The notes beneath the pieces were generated by a model. That model was given only the letters and a program-made list of their open reading frames with translations, made no database searches and was not told the DNA's origin. The translations under genes were made by a program, and so were the position numbers. Shown one piece after another: positions 62,461-64,000 of a stretch of 64,000 nt of DNA (the first letter of the stretch is position 1; each line of letters opens with the position of its first letter). The DNA lies in assembly GCA_905221605.1 (NCBI GenBank), contig CAJNDS010002416.1, positions 147,624 to 211,623 on the forward strand. The letters are read 5' to 3'. This stretch comes from Symbiodinium natans. Its lineage: Eukaryota > Sar > Dinophyceae > Suessiales > Symbiodiniaceae.

Positions 62461-62758
62461 TAGGACCGGGAGTAGGCCCGTTTTTCCCTTTTTTAGGGTT
62501 GGGGTTACCGTTAAACCCTGAACCCTGAACCCTAAACCCTAAACCCTAAACCCTAAACCCTAAACCCTAAACCCTAAACCCTAAACCCCAAAACCGACAA
62601 GGGCACCCTTTCTAGGATGCCCAGTAGTGCCCTTATTCCCTTTTTGGGGGCTCTAGGTTCCCCTATAAACCCCTTTAAGCAAAAAAAGGGCACCCTTTTT
62701 TACTCCTAGGTTACTGGGCAACCTAGCTTTGTATTCCTAGGTTACTCCTGGGTTTAGA
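62461..62758. mobile_element. Family G element with nested array and nested G-type copy
   Basis: The outer ends are TAGGACCGGGAGTAGGCCC and CTAGGTTACTCCTGGGTTTA. Inside are a CCCTGAA/CCCTAAA array (62510-62591) and a complete G-type hairpin (62612-62726) with ends CTAGGATGCCCAGTA and TTACTGGGCAACCTAG. Removing both restores a body like that at 46271. Confidence 0.65.
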
Positions 62759-62834
62759 CAAGCCCCAGCGCAGGTGGCGCGCTCCCTCAGCTGCAGCCGG
62801 CCCGGAGCCCATATGGGTCGGGTTTCAGGGTAAA

Positions 62835-63000
62835 CCCTAAACCCTAAATCCTAAACCCTAAACCCTAAACCCTAAACCCTAAACCCTAAACCCAAACCCT
62901 AAACCCTAAACCCTACACCCTAAACCCTAAACCCCAAACCCCAAACCCCAAACCCCAAACCCCAAACCCTAAACCCCAAACCCTATAAACCCTAAACCCA
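62835..63000 (-). repeat. CCCTAAA/CCCCAAA array
   Basis: CCCTAAA units enclose a block of CCCCAAA units at about 62930-62965. Confidence 0.95.
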
Positions 63001-63109
63001 GCCAAGAAGTTCAGGCCGTGAGCCCGAAGCAGTTGGGCTTTCGGGTGCGAGCTTTAGGGTTGGGGACACCCCATCTGAGTTCACTTCTTAGGAATCCTGA
63101 AGCTGGTTT

Positions 63110-63205
63110 TAGGGTTTAGAGTTTAGGGTTTAGGGTTAAGGGCTTAGGGTTCAGGGTTTAGGGTTTCGGGTTCAGGGTTCAGGGTTTAGGGTTTCGGGTT
63201 TAGGG
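63110..63205 (+). repeat. TTTAGGG/TTCAGGG/TTTCGGG array
   Basis: This is a degenerate G-strand array. The unique region 63215-63640 after it has a GGGGGCAACC-type repeat (63425-63505) and no accepted gene. Confidence 0.85.
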
Positions 63206-63816
63206 ATTGGGGTTTGCCATGCGAGCGCGCCTAGACCCCCATAAAGTGGCAGTGGGTCGGTGCAGGAGCTGAAGTCCCACCCTCCCAAATCGCAAGCCTT
63301 TGCCGGGTTTAGGGCTATCTACCCCCCAACCCCACCTAGCAAGGAGGGAGTGTGTTCTTTTGCTTCTTCAGAACCGTCAAGCCGAAAAAGCGTTTTTTGT
63401 TTCAGAGTCAGCAACCTAACTTGGCGGGGGCAACCGCGCAACCCTGGTGGGTGGGGGCAATTCTGGCGGGCAACCCTGGTGGGGGCCAACCCTGGTGGGG
63501 CTAATTTTCAGTCTCAAACCCTTAGTTTAGGGTCCAAACAAACCCTTACTGTTGGGTTCAAATCCTGAGGGTCCAAACCCTTAATTAGGGTCTAAACCCT
63601 ATTTAGGGTCTAAATCCTTAGTTGTTAAATTTCGGCCCTTAACTCCAGGTCTCGAACCCTTTTTTCACATCCGATGTTCCGCCCAAATCCTTCCTTTAGG
63701 GTCCAAACGCTTATCCAAATCCAGAATTTCGGCCCTTGGCTGAATTTGCGGTCCCAAGCCCTTATTTTGAAGGTAATTTTCGTGGGGACGGGCAGAAAGG
63801 CCCTGGGTTTAGGGCT

Positions 63817-63910
63817 ATCGTTATGCAGACTGGGAGTGGCCTTTGCGATTGCCACGCGGACCTCGGGCCTGCCGGGCCATGACGCCCTGGTGGCGATGCC
63901 CTGGTGAGGA
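63817..63910 (+). CDS. Exon-like island before the terminal array
   Basis: After TATGCAG the strand is open in two frames: LGVAFAIATRTSGLPGHDAL then VAMPW with TGA at 63905, and DWEWPLRLPRGPRACRAMTP continuing past the array start. A GTGAGG donor lies at 63904-63909. The product is unknown. Confidence 0.35.
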
Positions 63911-63918
63911 CATTCGGT

Positions 63919-64000
63919 CGGGTTTAGGGTTTAGGGTTTAGGGTTTAGGGTTTAGGGTTTAGGGTTTAGGGTTTAGGGTTTAGGGTTTAGGGTTTAGGGT
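63919..64000 (+). repeat. TTTAGGG array cut by the window end
   Basis: About 11 pure G-strand units run to the last base. Whether this is interstitial or a chromosome end cannot be told from the window. Confidence 0.95.

Noticed and set aside
63919-64000. True chromosome end
   Set aside because: The array is no longer or purer than many internal ones and is cut by the window, so a telomere cannot be claimed.

Overview
This window looks like nuclear DNA of a dinoflagellate, close to what is known from Symbiodiniaceae, Polarella or Prorocentrum. The call rests on three things: the dinoflagellate/plant-type telomere heptamer TTTAGGG appears as well over one hundred interstitial arrays on both strands; one long reading frame encodes a non-LTR-type reverse transcriptase with C-terminal zinc fingers; and many short hairpin elements are dispersed between the arrays. 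No rRNA, tRNA, CRISPR or bacterial gene organisation was seen. The assignment is by inspection only.

Layout. 0-4.6 kb: arrays alternate with short GC-rich open segments. Eleven of these segments can be joined in phase with GT-AG borders into one 207-codon model (476-3089) whose introns are mostly TTTAGGG/CCCTAAA repeats. 4.6-7.05 kb: the reverse transcriptase frame, with arrays directly on both sides. 7-23.6 kb: arrays, exon-like islands and hairpin elements, including two nearly identical 109-bp MITEs at 18.4 and 21.6 kb. 23.6-24.0 kb: a coding-like block. 24-38 kb: arrays, islands, hairpin elements and a 390-bp C/T tract. 38.1-39.65 kb: the longest stretch without arrays, holding decayed coding-like sequence. 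39.9-58.3 kb: arrays, with several octamer variants, and many islands. 58.37-59.4 kb: a polypurine tract followed by a three-unit tandem repeat. 59.4-64 kb: hairpin elements, some with arrays or other copies nested inside them, and a final array cut by the window edge.

Main interpretation. Telomere-like repeats are found inside candidate introns, inside hairpin elements and directly next to a retroelement. In the G-rich orientation each heptamer contains both a GT and an AG at a GG|GTTTAG|GG context, so an array in a transcribed gene carries potential splice donors and acceptors. One array (537-801) is flanked by a 19-bp direct repeat that contains AGGT, the arrangement expected of an introner-like insertion. 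This repeat-as-intron picture is a hypothesis built from phase agreement and border motifs. No transcript data were available, and short GC-rich segments are often open in more than one frame.

Because gene ends are set by short exons, most individual island calls are low to moderate confidence. Only the reverse transcriptase is recognised with high confidence.
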